This document shows, in pieces, positions 37,368 to 45,883 of a DNA stretch of 64,000 nucleotides; position 1 is the stretch's first letter, and each line of letters opens with the position of its first letter. Where the stretch lies: the NCBI RefSeq assembly GCF_015482585.1, contig NZ_CP049742.1:74501-138500 (forward strand), in the 5' to 3' direction. Under the pieces are notes generated by a model. It saw only the letters and a list, made by a program, of their open reading frames with translations, ran no database searches and was not told where the DNA came from. The stretch is from Mangrovibacillus cuniculi (GTDB lineage: Bacteria > Bacillota > Bacilli > Bacillales > R1DC41). The translations under genes were made by a program, and so were the position numbers.

Positions 37368-37859
37368 TTACACAAAAGATTTCACAATACCTTCCTGAAC
37401 CATCCGCAGCGCACAATACGCCGTCCGCTGCATCTGCTTCTCCAGCACCTCCACAGACTCCTGCAGAAACACCTCTTCGCCATTCTTAAACACCGCTTTA
37501 CTCTTACCGACTTTCTTCGTTTTACGCACGTGTGCAAATGTTTCAATATGTATGGGGAATAGCCAATGGCAGTCATAGTTTTCGGGTGACAAAGTAGGGA
37601 ATGCAAAGATGTGTTTGGTAGGGAGTATCGGGATCGGAACTTTTCGTTGATAGCCAGTTAAGAACATAATGGCTTTGCGTCTGCCTTCGTAGGTGGAGAA
37701 TCCGTGGATGCAGCCAGATTCAATAATCTCTAGAGGCGTTTTGCGGACATAGAGGGTACGGTTTGTTTCTTTGACCATGGTGTGATAATCCGCGTGGTAC
37801 ACGGGAATCAAGATCATGGTACGTTCGTTAATACGGTAGGAAGAGACAATGGGAATCAT
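37368..37859 (-). CDS. comK: ComK-family competence regulator
   Basis: 163 residues. The segments NRTLYVRKTPLEIIESGCIH and GFSTYEGRRKAIMFLTGYQRKVPI, then LPTKHIFAFPTLSPENYDCHW, are hallmark ComK sequences. ComK activates DNA-uptake genes by binding AAAA-N5-TTTT boxes. B. subtilis ComK has about 192 residues; this one stops about 30 residues earlier, in the region where MecA/ClpCP recognition was mapped. It follows an XRE regulator and a sigma factor gene on the same strand. Confidence 0.88.
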   Translation of the reverse strand: MIPIVSSYRINERTMILIPVYHADYHTMVKETNRTLYVRKTPLEIIESGCIHGFSTYEGRRKAIMFLTGYQRKVPIPILPTKHIFAFPTLSPENYDCHWLFPIHIETFAHVRKTKKVGKSKAVFKNGEEVFLQESVEVLEKQMQRTAYCALRMVQEGIVKSFV

Positions 37860-37934
37860 CAGAAAATAGGCTCCTTTAAAGTGGGCTTGGTAGATGGTTA
37901 CTTCTAGAGGGAGTAGAAGGGTCGAGCGAGAGGA

Positions 37935-38186
37935 TTATTTCTTTTTGGTGTTGTACCAGGTAGTAAGTTCACTCGGGTCAGGGAAGATGGTAGTCAAATC
38001 GGTAACTTCTAATGCTGTGATGATGTAGTAGATCGTTTCAATAGTAGGAGCTTTTTCCCCACGCTCTACGTTTCCAAGATACTTATCGTTCAATCCAGCT
38101 TTTTCTGCTAGCTGTTCAATAGAAAGTCCTTGGAGATTACGCAGATTTCGTACTTTTTGTCCAAATTCCATGCTTGCTTTTTTCAT
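37935..38186 (-). CDS. XRE-family regulator upstream of comK
   Basis: 83 residues with one helix-turn-helix domain: KVRNLRNLQGLSIEQLAEKA then GLNDKYLGNVERGEKAPTIE. The ATG is placed after AAAGAGGTAACGCT, giving MKKASMEFGQ. It lies 75 bases before comK on the same strand and may be co-transcribed. Possible role in controlling comK is inferred from position only. Confidence 0.85.
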   Translation of the reverse strand: MKKASMEFGQKVRNLRNLQGLSIEQLAEKAGLNDKYLGNVERGEKAPTIETIYYIITALEVTDLTTIFPDPSELTTWYNTKKK

Positions 38187-38279
38187 AGCGTTACCTCTTT
38201 TTGTTTCATTATCTAAAGAGAAAAAGAGAGTGAACACAGTCTATAAGCGGTATTTTGGTAATTAGAGGGAAAATAAAGA

Positions 38280-38304
38280 AAAAACCTCTCAGAATTTAGA
38301 GAGG
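38280..38304 (-). terminator. Terminator of the sigma factor gene
   Basis: On the minus strand CCTCTC/GAGAGG with an 8-base loop is followed by six T residues, 10 to 35 bases past the sigma gene stop. Confidence 0.75.
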
Positions 38305-38314
38305 CTTGGTTCAT

Positions 38315-38797
38315 CTATTCCAATTTCAGCTGACGGAGCTTCTCTTTAGCCCCTTTTCGCCACTTTTTCACGGCCGACTCCGACACATTTTCCACTTTGG
38401 CAATTTCGCTAAGTGTCAGCATATGAAAGAACGTATACTGGACCCATTTCTTTTGTTTCTCATTAAGGGATCCGCAGTGTGAAAGTAACATCTCCATTTC
38501 CAACGCGCCACTCGGATGACTGTCTGCAACCACAGCCCAGTAATCTTCATTAGGTGCCACATATCGCTCCCCATCTCGCACTTTGCGATTTAACTCGTGC
38601 AGCATTTTGCCTTTGATATAGGAGTAGGCATAAGGCGCAAAGTCTCCTTTGTCATCTTCAAAGCGTTCGTGGGCTTCCCAAAGAGCAATCAATCCAATTT
38701 GATAGTATTCTTCGTGATGTTGGTAGATTCGAAGTGTGTGAATGACTTTATGTATCATGTTCGTGTAGTTTTCTGCGAGTTCCGTAAATGGTTCCAT
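38315..38797 (-). CDS. Sigma-70 family factor (SigH/ComX-like size)
   Basis: 160 residues. Region 2-like sequence YYQIGLIALWEAHERFEDDKGDFAPYAYSYIKGKM and a C-terminal helix-turn-helix LTLSEIAKVENVSESAVKKWRKGAKEKL. Shorter than housekeeping sigma factors and unlike typical ECF factors in region 2. Lies upstream of an XRE gene and comK, a setting that recalls alternative sigma factors for competence in other Firmicutes. The start follows AAAGGATACAGGC. Confidence 0.82.
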   Translation of the reverse strand: MEPFTELAENYTNMIHKVIHTLRIYQHHEEYYQIGLIALWEAHERFEDDKGDFAPYAYSYIKGKMLHELNRKVRDGERYVAPNEDYWAVVADSHPSGALEMEMLLSHCGSLNEKQKKWVQYTFFHMLTLSEIAKVENVSESAVKKWRKGAKEKLRQLKLE

Positions 38798-39019
38798 GCC
38801 TGTATCCTTTGGAGCGACGCGTCGATCAGTTTTTCCTAGGTGAGTTTAGGATACTGGTATTTCGGGAGGGGGACGAGTTGGGGTAGGGGGAGTTTCTTTA
38901 GGGGAAACTGCGGGTTTTACAGTATTTAGGCTCTTTATATGCAATGAATAGAGAGTATAAGTGTCAAATAGTAAAAGTTCTAAAGCAGCGTCATAGAGGT
39001 ACCCTTTCTCTAAAAAACA
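38798..39019. other. Gene-free stretch upstream of the sigma factor
   Basis: Contains a G-rich run at about 38865-38900 and no convincing gene. An open frame at 38944-39171 runs over the terminator and into the antisense of the GNAT gene, and is not supported. Confidence 0.45.
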
Positions 39020-39052
39020 AAAACACGCTCAGAGTCTCTGATCGTGTTTTTA
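39020..39052. terminator. Bidirectional-looking terminator
   Basis: AAAACACG-c-TCAGAG pairs with CTCTGA-t-CGTGTTTT over a one-base-plus loop; T and A tracts on the two sides. It lies 50 bases past the stop of the minus-strand GNAT gene. Confidence 0.7.
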
Positions 39053-39102
39053 TTGGAAAGAACTATTTTTTACTTAATGACTCAGTAGAAAATAGTAATC
39101 TA

Positions 39103-39558
39103 TCAGTCGTTGATATATTTTATTACAGCCATCTCTCTACCAAACCTATCCCCCTGGTCTACGAATCCTAAGCTGGCATAAAGATGGTGTGCTCCCAAGT
39201 TTTCAGGATGATATCCTACGACAATTTTTTTCGCATTAGGTAGCTTAGCTATCTCTGAGATCATTAGTTTAGTTGCGGCTTTGCCTATCCCTTTACCTTG
39301 GTAGTCCTTATCCACCATGATTCTATAAACCCAGTAACCATCCAGTTCTTCTGGAACAGTATTGTACATTAAAAATCCAACTACTTTCTCATCAGCATAA
39401 ATAGCGAAGGGCTGAAGTGTAGGCTCAAATTTTGACTGAGCTATGGATATAGCATTTGGTTCCATGTATACCTGTTGATCTGGTAATAATGCTAAGTTGC
39501 AGCACTCATACCAGTTCTCTGTAGTTACTTCTACTAACTTTACTGTTTCAATGCTCAT
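39103..39558 (-). CDS. GNAT-family acetyltransferase (SpeG/PaiA-like length)
   Basis: 151 residues. The core reads VVGFLMYNTVPEELDGYWVY then RIMVDKDYQGKGIGKAATKL, with motif A Q-G-K-G-I-G, and NAKKIVVGYHPENLGAHHLYASLGF, the layout of spermidine/diamine acetyltransferase-like proteins. The substrate is a guess. The start follows GAAAGGGGTACAGA. Monocistronic. Confidence 0.87.
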   Translation of the reverse strand: MSIETVKLVEVTTENWYECCNLALLPDQQVYMEPNAISIAQSKFEPTLQPFAIYADEKVVGFLMYNTVPEELDGYWVYRIMVDKDYQGKGIGKAATKLMISEIAKLPNAKKIVVGYHPENLGAHHLYASLGFVDQGDRFGREMAVIKYIND

Positions 39559-39790
39559 TCTGTACCCCTTTCAATTTTCCTGGCCATATTAAATTAGATA
39601 ACTACTTTGACGTGATTCCCCTTGTACTAAATCAAAATATCTTGTTTGTGACTTATCCAAGTATACTATAAATTTTGGAAAATGGAGTAAGAAGGTAAGG
39701 AGAGTTTTGCCAATCAATTTAAAAGGAGAAAAGTTAACTATTGTAAAAATATGTTAGAATATGTGTTAGTTAGAAAAGGAGAATTCATTT

Positions 39791-40252
39791 ATGTATCTAT
39801 TTATGGTAATGACACAAGAACAAGCAGAGGAAATTGCTTACACCTGGCATTATGATGGGGTGTATTCCTTTTATAACATGGAAGCGGATGAAGAGGACTT
39901 GGCAGAGTTTCTAGATCCTGCTGTACGTAAAGGTTCTGTATACGCAGTAAGTATTGCTCAGGATTTAGTGGGATTTTTAAGTATGAATAGAGTAAGGGAA
40001 GATACGATAGACATTGGGCTAGGGCTTAAACCAGAGTTGACTGGAAGAGGAGCTGGTGCAGAGTTTATGACAGCTGGGCTGAACTTTATACAGAAAGAAT
40101 TTGGAGTAGATAAAGTGACCTTGGCGGTGGCTACATTTAATCAGAGAGCAATTAAGCTGTATCGAAATGTTGGCTTTGAGGATGTAGAAGTGTTTATGCA
40201 AGAAACGAATGGGAGTACGTATGAGTTTTTGCGGATGGAGTATTATTATTAA
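39791..40252 (+). CDS. GNAT-family acetyltransferase
   Basis: 153 residues. Motif A is in LKPELTGRGAGAEFMTAGLN (R-G-x-G), followed by VDKVTLAVATFNQRAIKLYRNVGFE, typical of RimI-like GNATs. The ATG follows AAAAGGAGAATTCATTT. Monocistronic; divergent from the GNAT at 39103 with an AT-rich control region between. Confidence 0.87.
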   Translation: MYLFMVMTQEQAEEIAYTWHYDGVYSFYNMEADEEDLAEFLDPAVRKGSVYAVSIAQDLVGFLSMNRVREDTIDIGLGLKPELTGRGAGAEFMTAGLNFIQKEFGVDKVTLAVATFNQRAIKLYRNVGFEDVEVFMQETNGSTYEFLRMEYYY

Positions 40253-40303
40253 AAAAAAGGAATACAGACCTCTATGAAACTCTTAACAAGGAAGGTGAAA
40301 GAT

Positions 40304-40417
40304 ATGTTTCATCTAACCATGACAATACTAGCTGCCTCTCCATGGTTAGGAGGGCGGTTATTTGTGTTCTCAAGATGGAAAACACGTAGTGACAATAGGA
40401 ATATTCTGCTAGAATGA
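40304..40417 (+). CDS. Possible small protein
   Basis: 37 codons from an ATG preceded by AAGGAAGGTGAAAGAT, a good ribosome site. The product begins MFHLTMTILAASPWLGGRLF and has a basic, polar tail. No family recognised. It lies between two plus-strand genes with no other feature in the gap; may be a chance frame. Confidence 0.3.
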   Translation: MFHLTMTILAASPWLGGRLFVFSRWKTRSDNRNILLE

Positions 40418-40447
40418 AATTACCAATTTATAAGCGAGGATATGGCC

Positions 40448-40780
40448 ATGCCGACATATAACAAATTAGTGCGAGATAGGATACCTAAGATTATTGAAGC
40501 GAGTGAGAAAGCTTATACGACAAGAATTTTGTCGGAGGAAGAGTATATAGATGCTTTGCAAACTAAGTGTTTAGAAGAGTTCGAGGAATATAGGAAGGCA
40601 GAGTCTAATCAAGAAGCTATGGAAGAATTAGCGGACTTGCTTGAGGTGATGAATGCTTTGTGTAAGGTTCATGGGGCTAGCTTGAAAGAAGTGGACGATT
40701 TACGCAAAGCGAAAGCTGCTAGACGTGGTGGCTTTGAGGAAAGGATATTTTTGATGGAAGTGGAAGACGATGAGTCATAA
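40448..40780 (+). CDS. MazG-like/phosphoribosyl-ATP pyrophosphohydrolase-like protein
   Basis: 110 residues of the all-alpha NTP pyrophosphatase group: YNKLVRDRIPKIIEASEKAY, then LEEFEEYRKAESNQEAMEELADLLEVMNAL with the E-x-x-E and E-x-x-D metal ligands. The start MPTYNKLVRDRIP is the usual one; the second ATG is used since GAGGA lies 7 bases before it. The last 11 bases overlap the HNH nuclease gene, so translation is coupled, suggesting a joint role. Confidence 0.87.
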   Translation: MPTYNKLVRDRIPKIIEASEKAYTTRILSEEEYIDALQTKCLEEFEEYRKAESNQEAMEELADLLEVMNALCKVHGASLKEVDDLRKAKAARRGGFEERIFLMEVEDDES

Positions 40781-41762
40781 GTTGAAGGTTGGAGAGTTGC
40801 AGGAGGCGTATCGTACAGATGAAGAGATCTGGCGTATATTTACCATTGTGCTCTCCACGAAATCGGTTAAGTCATCTACATATAAGTTTGCGTTGATGAA
40901 GGCGTTGATAGAGAACTTGTATAACGTTAATGAAGACTGTGAACTTACGTATAACCAGTTGGTTTATACGTTTGCGAAGATGTATTGGAATCTTGTTGTG
41001 AAAAACAACTTACTGGAACACAACAGTAACAAACAGAAGAAAGCAAAAGTAGTAACGGTTATTAAAGCTATTCAACAACGATATTTCATTCCAGATGATC
41101 TGATGTTTGACACCTTAGACGACAGTATCCAATTAGAGTTGACGAATAAGGTAAAGGCGGTAATGAAAGAGAATGTATTTGGTGCACTATATGGAGATAC
41201 AAACGGCGTGTTCTATGCGTTTAACCACCAGGTAGAAGTCCTGCGTCTTCACCCTACTGTTCATCAATTTATGATGAAGTATCAGAGATTGATTATCTAT
41301 TTGACGAACTACCACATGGCTAAAATGATAGATAGTCTAAATGAAGTGCCGGATACGAACGGTTTACTAAATAAAATAGAGAGTATTGCAAAAAGGACTT
41401 CTCTTAAGCCTTTTGAAAAACTATTACTCTCCTACTTTGATAGTTGTTGCTTCTATTGTCAGAAGCCCTTGAAGATGGGTATTCGAGAAACGCATGTAGA
41501 TCACTTTATTCCTTGGTCGTTTGTGCAGTCGGATCAGATTTGGAATTTGGTGTTGTCTTGTAATCAGTGTAATTTGAAGAAGAGTGATAAGTTGCCGTTT
41601 CGTGCTTTTGTGGATGTGATTATGGAGCGGAATGAAGTGTTGCGGGAGACTGGGGATTCGCAGGTGGCTCGGTGGATGGAGAATTATCGTAGGGATAAGG
41701 TTGGGTTGTTGTATGAGTATGCGGTTAGGAATGGGTTTGATGGGGTTTGGGGGCCAGGGTAA
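40770..41762 (+). CDS. HNH endonuclease domain protein
   Basis: 330 residues. The C-terminal HNH domain has CFYCQKPL, then THVDHFIPWSF, then LVLSCNQCNLKKSD: two C-x-x-C zinc pairs and the D-H...N catalytic core. The first 200 residues are helical and not recognised. Overlaps the MazG-like gene by 11 bases. Position beside a restriction-modification system suggests phage defence or DNA processing; not proven. Codon usage in its last part is unusually G/T-rich. Confidence 0.85.
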   Translation: MSHKLKVGELQEAYRTDEEIWRIFTIVLSTKSVKSSTYKFALMKALIENLYNVNEDCELTYNQLVYTFAKMYWNLVVKNNLLEHNSNKQKKAKVVTVIKAIQQRYFIPDDLMFDTLDDSIQLELTNKVKAVMKENVFGALYGDTNGVFYAFNHQVEVLRLHPTVHQFMMKYQRLIIYLTNYHMAKMIDSLNEVPDTNGLLNKIESIAKRTSLKPFEKLLLSYFDSCCFYCQKPLKMGIRETHVDHFIPWSFVQSDQIWNLVLSCNQCNLKKSDKLPFRAFVDVIMERNEVLRETGDSQVARWMENYRRDKVGLLYEYAVRNGFDGVWGPG

Positions 41763-41941
41763 AATATAGCCAGTTACATACCTGGAATGTAAAATAGATA
41801 TATTTAACAATGTACTAGTAAAAAGTCGTGAAAGAATTAGAAAATCAATAGGATTAAACGAGTTAGTACTAGTAGATAGAACACTCTCTATTCTATATAA
41901 GCAAATACATATATAAATAAATACAATTAAAAGGAGCAACT

Positions 41942-43411
41942 ATGACCTACAAATATGATGAATCAAATCCTTTAAGCATAAAGGATTACGCAGATAAGCT
42001 TATTGGAAAAACATTTTATGAGGTATTAGAATCTGCAAGAATTAATGTTGATGAAAAGCTAGGTATTATAACAAAGGCTAATAATCCTAGATATAAAGGG
42101 AGTATGGGCCATCTTATAGAGGAATATTATTTTGAATATAAGATTAATAGTGATCAAGAACCTGATTTTCCAAAAGCGGGAGTAGAGCTAAAAGTTACTC
42201 CGTATGAAGTTGGAAAAAAAGGGGGATATAAAGCTGGGGAAAGGTTAGTCATTACCATGATTAATTACAATCAACCAGTAGAAGATAATTTCTATTCTTC
42301 ACATGTATATAAAAAGTTTCGATATACTTTGCTAATTCACTATTTAAGAAACAGGAGTCTCAATAGGTTAGATTATCCTATTAATTATGTAACTTTGTTC
42401 TCTCCGCCAAAGGAAGATTTAGAAATAATTAAACAGGATTATGAAAAAATTATTTCTAAAATAAAAGAAGGGAAGGCACACGAACTTTCAGAAGGAGATA
42501 CTATGTATTTAGGAGCATGTACAAAAGGAGCTAATTCCATTAAAGGAAATGTTATTCAAGAATATTATGCTCCTAGTATAGAGGCCAGAACTAGAGCTTT
42601 TTGTTTTAAACAATCATATATGACGTATATATTAAACAAGTACTCTAGAGAGAAAATAGAAACCTATGAACCTATCATTCAGAATATTAAAGAACTAGAA
42701 GATAAGCGTTTTGAAGATATTATAGTAGATAAGATAAACTTATATAGAGGCTATTCAGATGGAGATTTATCAGAAATCTTTGATGTGAAAAAAGGTATCT
42801 TAAATTTTTGGAGTGCAATATCCTATAGAATTTTAGGTGTGAAATCAAACAGAGCAGAAGAATTTTTAAAGGCTGATATAGAAGTAAAAGCAATTAGAAT
42901 AGAAGAAAATGGAAGAATGCGTGAAAGTATCTCTTTTCCAACAGTTAGTTTTAAAGAATTTATTGAAGAAGAATGGGAAGAGTCACAACTTTACAATCAA
43001 TTAAGTTCAAAAAAATATTTGTTTGTACTCTTTAAAAAAGAAGGACTGACATATACGTTGAAAGGATGTCAGTTATGGAATATGTCTAACAAAGATTTAG
43101 AGGAAGCTAGTTTAGGTTGGTTAAGAACAAAAGAAATAGTTAAAAGAGGAGTAATCTTAAAGAAGAAATATAGGAAGGATGGCATAAACTTTGAAGTTAC
43201 TAATAACTTTCCTTCAAAAAAAGAAAATAGAGTTATTCATATTCGTCCCCATTCTTCTAAAAGATATTATAATCTAAATGATGGAGAAATTATAGGTGAG
43301 AACCGTAATCATGGTGATGAGTTACCTGATGGTAGAATAATGACAAAGCAATGTTTTTGGTTAAATAACTCTTACATTCTAACTCAAATAGATAATAAAA
43401 TACTTGATTAA
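41942..43411 (+). CDS. Sau3AI-family type II restriction endonuclease (GATC)
   Basis: 489 residues, the same length as Sau3AI as I recall it. The N-terminal MutH-like domain has KGSMGHLIEEYYFEYK and PDFPKAGVELKVTP, giving Asp75, Glu82 and Lys84, the D-x6-E-x-K spacing of MutH and Sau3AI. The C-terminal half is a second MutH-like module for DNA binding. Expected to cut at GATC unless the cytosine is methylated. Starts after AAAAGGAGCAACT. AT-rich compared with the sugar locus. Convergent with its methyltransferase. Confidence 0.9.
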   Translation: MTYKYDESNPLSIKDYADKLIGKTFYEVLESARINVDEKLGIITKANNPRYKGSMGHLIEEYYFEYKINSDQEPDFPKAGVELKVTPYEVGKKGGYKAGERLVITMINYNQPVEDNFYSSHVYKKFRYTLLIHYLRNRSLNRLDYPINYVTLFSPPKEDLEIIKQDYEKIISKIKEGKAHELSEGDTMYLGACTKGANSIKGNVIQEYYAPSIEARTRAFCFKQSYMTYILNKYSREKIETYEPIIQNIKELEDKRFEDIIVDKINLYRGYSDGDLSEIFDVKKGILNFWSAISYRILGVKSNRAEEFLKADIEVKAIRIEENGRMRESISFPTVSFKEFIEEEWEESQLYNQLSSKKYLFVLFKKEGLTYTLKGCQLWNMSNKDLEEASLGWLRTKEIVKRGVILKKKYRKDGINFEVTNNFPSKKENRVIHIRPHSSKRYYNLNDGEIIGENRNHGDELPDGRIMTKQCFWLNNSYILTQIDNKILD

Positions 43412-43426
43412 GTATCTAAATTAATA

Positions 43427-43458
43427 GAAAGCCCACAAGTCACAGCTTGTGGGCTTTC
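43427..43458. terminator. Bidirectional terminator between restriction and modification genes
   Basis: Perfect 13-bp stem GAAAGCCCACAAG/CTTGTGGGCTTTC with loop TCACAG, midway between the two convergent genes. Confidence 0.8.
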
Positions 43459-43470
43459 TGTTTCTAAGCA

Positions 43471-44718
43471 TTAATCGTTACTTAGAAACAATTCTTGTTG
43501 TATGCCCTGAATATTTTCACTTTCAATATTAATTATTCTTTGGGCCATACGTTCAATAAGACCTACTACTAGTGCATTACCCATACAAAAGTATCTCATT
43601 CTCTCAGGCATACCTTGTGTCCAATTATCTGGAAATCCATTTAAACGTTCACATTCAACAGGAGTTAGTGTACGCAATCTATTAGTTGTCGGATCTTCCA
43701 CAACATGTGTGCTACGATTTACTGTCCCTTCACTGGTTAACATGGTTCTACCCGGTTTATCCAAAGGTTCAGGAAAACTCATTCCACCTTCTGAGAATGT
43801 ATAATTGTGTCCAGTTGCTGATGTTCTCTCTATTTTCTTAGGACCTTTTAGGTATTTGAATTTTTCTATAGAAGATTCCTTCAAGTAATATTGCTCTGAT
43901 ACATCGTGTTCTAAAATATCTTTTAATGATATTGGGGTTTCTTGAATGGGTGTAACTTCTTCCGTGTAGACTACACTATCTCGCATTATGCCTGCATTGT
44001 AGTAGTTCATGGAAAAGTTATCAGATATATCAACAATGTCTCTTTTCATAATAAATGAATTGGGTTTCTTCTTTTCATGCAATTCATTTATTACAGGAAA
44101 TGCTTTTGCAAAAAAACCTTCTGTGCGAAGCATCTCTTCGTCTGGTACTTGCTGTCTATTTAATACAAAAGCTGTTTCGTTTTTTGTAGCAAAGATAAAA
44201 ACTCTTCTTCTTCTTTGGGCTTGTCCATAATCTGCAGCGTTAATAACTCTCCACTCGACAGTGTAATTTAAATCCCTTAAGCTAGCTAGCATGATAGAAA
44301 AATCCCTACCTCTTTGTTTGGAGGGAGACTTTAATAACCTATCAACGTTTTCTAAAAGAATATACTTAGGGTTAGTGCTTTGTGCTAGTCTTATTATCTC
44401 CCAAAACAATACTCCTTTTTTTCCTTGTATCCCTTTTTCACCACTTAAACTCCTTGCAACAGAGTAATCTTGACAAGGAAATCCTCCTACAATCATATCG
44501 ATGTTGTGGTTAGTGAAAATTTTAGTATCTACGGTGCTAATGTCTTCATTAGAATGGATGCCTTTGTTTTCAAAATTCCTTGCATAACATTCAAAAGCAT
44601 GTTGAGTTTTCTTGGATGGTTCCCATTGGTTCCCCCAAACTACGTTAAAGCCATTTGTAGCTTCTAGTCCTAAACGAAATCCACCAACACCTGCGAATAA
44701 TTCTATCACGTTAATCAT
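43471..44718 (-). CDS. DNA (cytosine-5) methyltransferase of the Sau3AI-type system
   Basis: 415 residues. Motif I ELFAGVGGFRLGLE at 6-19, catalytic motif IV GGFPCQDYS (Cys82), motif VI LLENVDRLL, motif VIII with QRRRRVFIFA, and motif X MGNALVVGL near the end. Size and neighbour match M.Sau3AI, which methylates the C of GATC, so it protects the host from the convergent nuclease. The start follows AAAGGATGTTCGGTC. No controller (C) protein gene is seen. Confidence 0.92.
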   Translation of the reverse strand: MINVIELFAGVGGFRLGLEATNGFNVVWGNQWEPSKKTQHAFECYARNFENKGIHSNEDISTVDTKIFTNHNIDMIVGGFPCQDYSVARSLSGEKGIQGKKGVLFWEIIRLAQSTNPKYILLENVDRLLKSPSKQRGRDFSIMLASLRDLNYTVEWRVINAADYGQAQRRRRVFIFATKNETAFVLNRQQVPDEEMLRTEGFFAKAFPVINELHEKKKPNSFIMKRDIVDISDNFSMNYYNAGIMRDSVVYTEEVTPIQETPISLKDILEHDVSEQYYLKESSIEKFKYLKGPKKIERTSATGHNYTFSEGGMSFPEPLDKPGRTMLTSEGTVNRSTHVVEDPTTNRLRTLTPVECERLNGFPDNWTQGMPERMRYFCMGNALVVGLIERMAQRIINIESENIQGIQQELFLSND

Positions 44719-45066
44719 GACCGAACATCCTTTCGGTTATATATTAATATCATTATAATAAAGATTGATGAAAAGATCAATGAGTTTATTTGAGAAATGA
44801 TGTTTTTGTACAATAAACCATTATAACAGAGAATCTACCTTAACATAAAAGGGACTTTAAGGTAACCAATTGTAACCGTCAATTAGAATTAAACAGTTTC
44901 TTCCTTTTATATAAAATTATGCTTAGATATTTCATACGAGTATTATCGAAAACACTAGAATAAAATTGACGCTTTTTGCTCAGTAAGGTTTTACACTTTT
45001 GCTCAATTAATCTAATACTTTAGTAGAACTTCACTTGTTAATCTGCCTCATGTTTATACTACACAA
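44719..45066. other. AT-rich intergenic DNA upstream of the methyltransferase
   Basis: No supported gene. A short dyad ACCTTAA/TTAAGGT lies at about 44836-44861. The methyltransferase promoter should be within the first 100 bases but no consensus stands out. Confidence 0.45.
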
Positions 45067-45176
45067 GAGACATAGGGACAGGAAGATTGTCTTACTTTCT
45101 TTTTAAATAAATCCAGTATGTAAAACTATTCGTTATTAAATAATTTCTTAAGACACGGTACCTGTCCCCGTGTCTT
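45067..45176. repeat. MITE-like element G, copy 1
   Basis: 110 bp. Left end GAGACATAGGGACAGG, AT-rich middle with TTACTTTCTTTTTAAATAAA and TTATTAAATAATTTCTTAAG, right end CCTGTCCCCGTGTCTT; the ends are imperfect inverted repeats. The right part AAGACACGG...CCGTGTCTT also folds on itself. No coding capacity. Other copies at 48606, 55474, 57413, 57655 and 62501. Confidence 0.75.
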
Positions 45177-45179
45177 AAA

Positions 45180-45344
45180 TTGATTACAATAGATGAAGAA
45201 AAATTCCCGCAAGGCACGGTGGAGGAGTTAATGCATCAACTTCTAGAAAATAGAAGGGAATTGGCTAATAATGTTATAGTGCCTTTTGATACTAAGGAGC
45301 TGCAGAGAGCTGTTGTTGGGGCTTTGATGGAGAGGGAAAATTAG
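45180..45344 (+). CDS. Small ORF, possible gene remnant
   Basis: 54 codons from TTG directly after element G copy 1: contains EKFPQGTVEELMHQLLENRR and FDTKELQRAVVGALMER. It looks protein-like but has no ribosome site and begins at the repeat edge, so it may be the C-terminal remnant of a gene cut by the element. A hairpin (AGCTTTCAGTTAG/CTAACTAAAAGCT, 45351-45383) follows. No family recognised. Confidence 0.3.
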   Translation: MITIDEEKFPQGTVEELMHQLLENRRELANNVIVPFDTKELQRAVVGALMEREN

Positions 45345-45383
45345 GAGGAAAGCTTTCAGTTAGTCTATTGCTAACTAAAAGCT

Positions 45384-45883
45384 TTATATATAAACCTTAG
45401 TGATAGTTCTTCAGTTGAAAAGGATAATTAGTACATCCAAGCACTTACAGTGGTTAAATTAAACAATTAAAACTGTAAAAAAATTTAGGATAAAATGAAC
45501 TATTTAGAAACTTGATAATAAGTTTCTAACAGAAGTAGCCAACTATAATGGATGTAACTGTTGGATATGATAGAAATATATAAAATTTTGTTTCATAATA
45601 CTAGATTTAAGTAATTCCAAATCAACAATCCTACATTTTGTGGTAGGTAAAATTTAAGGTTATTATCTGAACGAGTATTATGTGTGTTAAAGTATGAAGT
45701 TATTTGGTATTATTTACTATATGAGAATGTTGCTTGTTATTGAATTGTCAAGATTATTTTATCGACATATACCGGTAAGTGACAGGCACAAGCACGTCAG
45801 GACATATCTAGTAAAAAGTGTTATATTTTCTATAAGTAGTTTATTCAAATATGAAAAATTGTTTGGCATAATGAGGTGGAGAA
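45384..45883. other. AT-rich region upstream of the FRG gene
   Basis: About 500 bases without a supported gene. An open frame at 45694-45903 has no ribosome site and overlaps the FRG start. The promoter of the FRG-DUF262 operon should lie here; no clear consensus was found. Confidence 0.45.

Noticed and set aside
41424-41939. 171-residue minus-strand open frame rich in Ile, Pro and His
   Set aside because: Antisense to the HNH nuclease gene; composition reflects the complementary strand.
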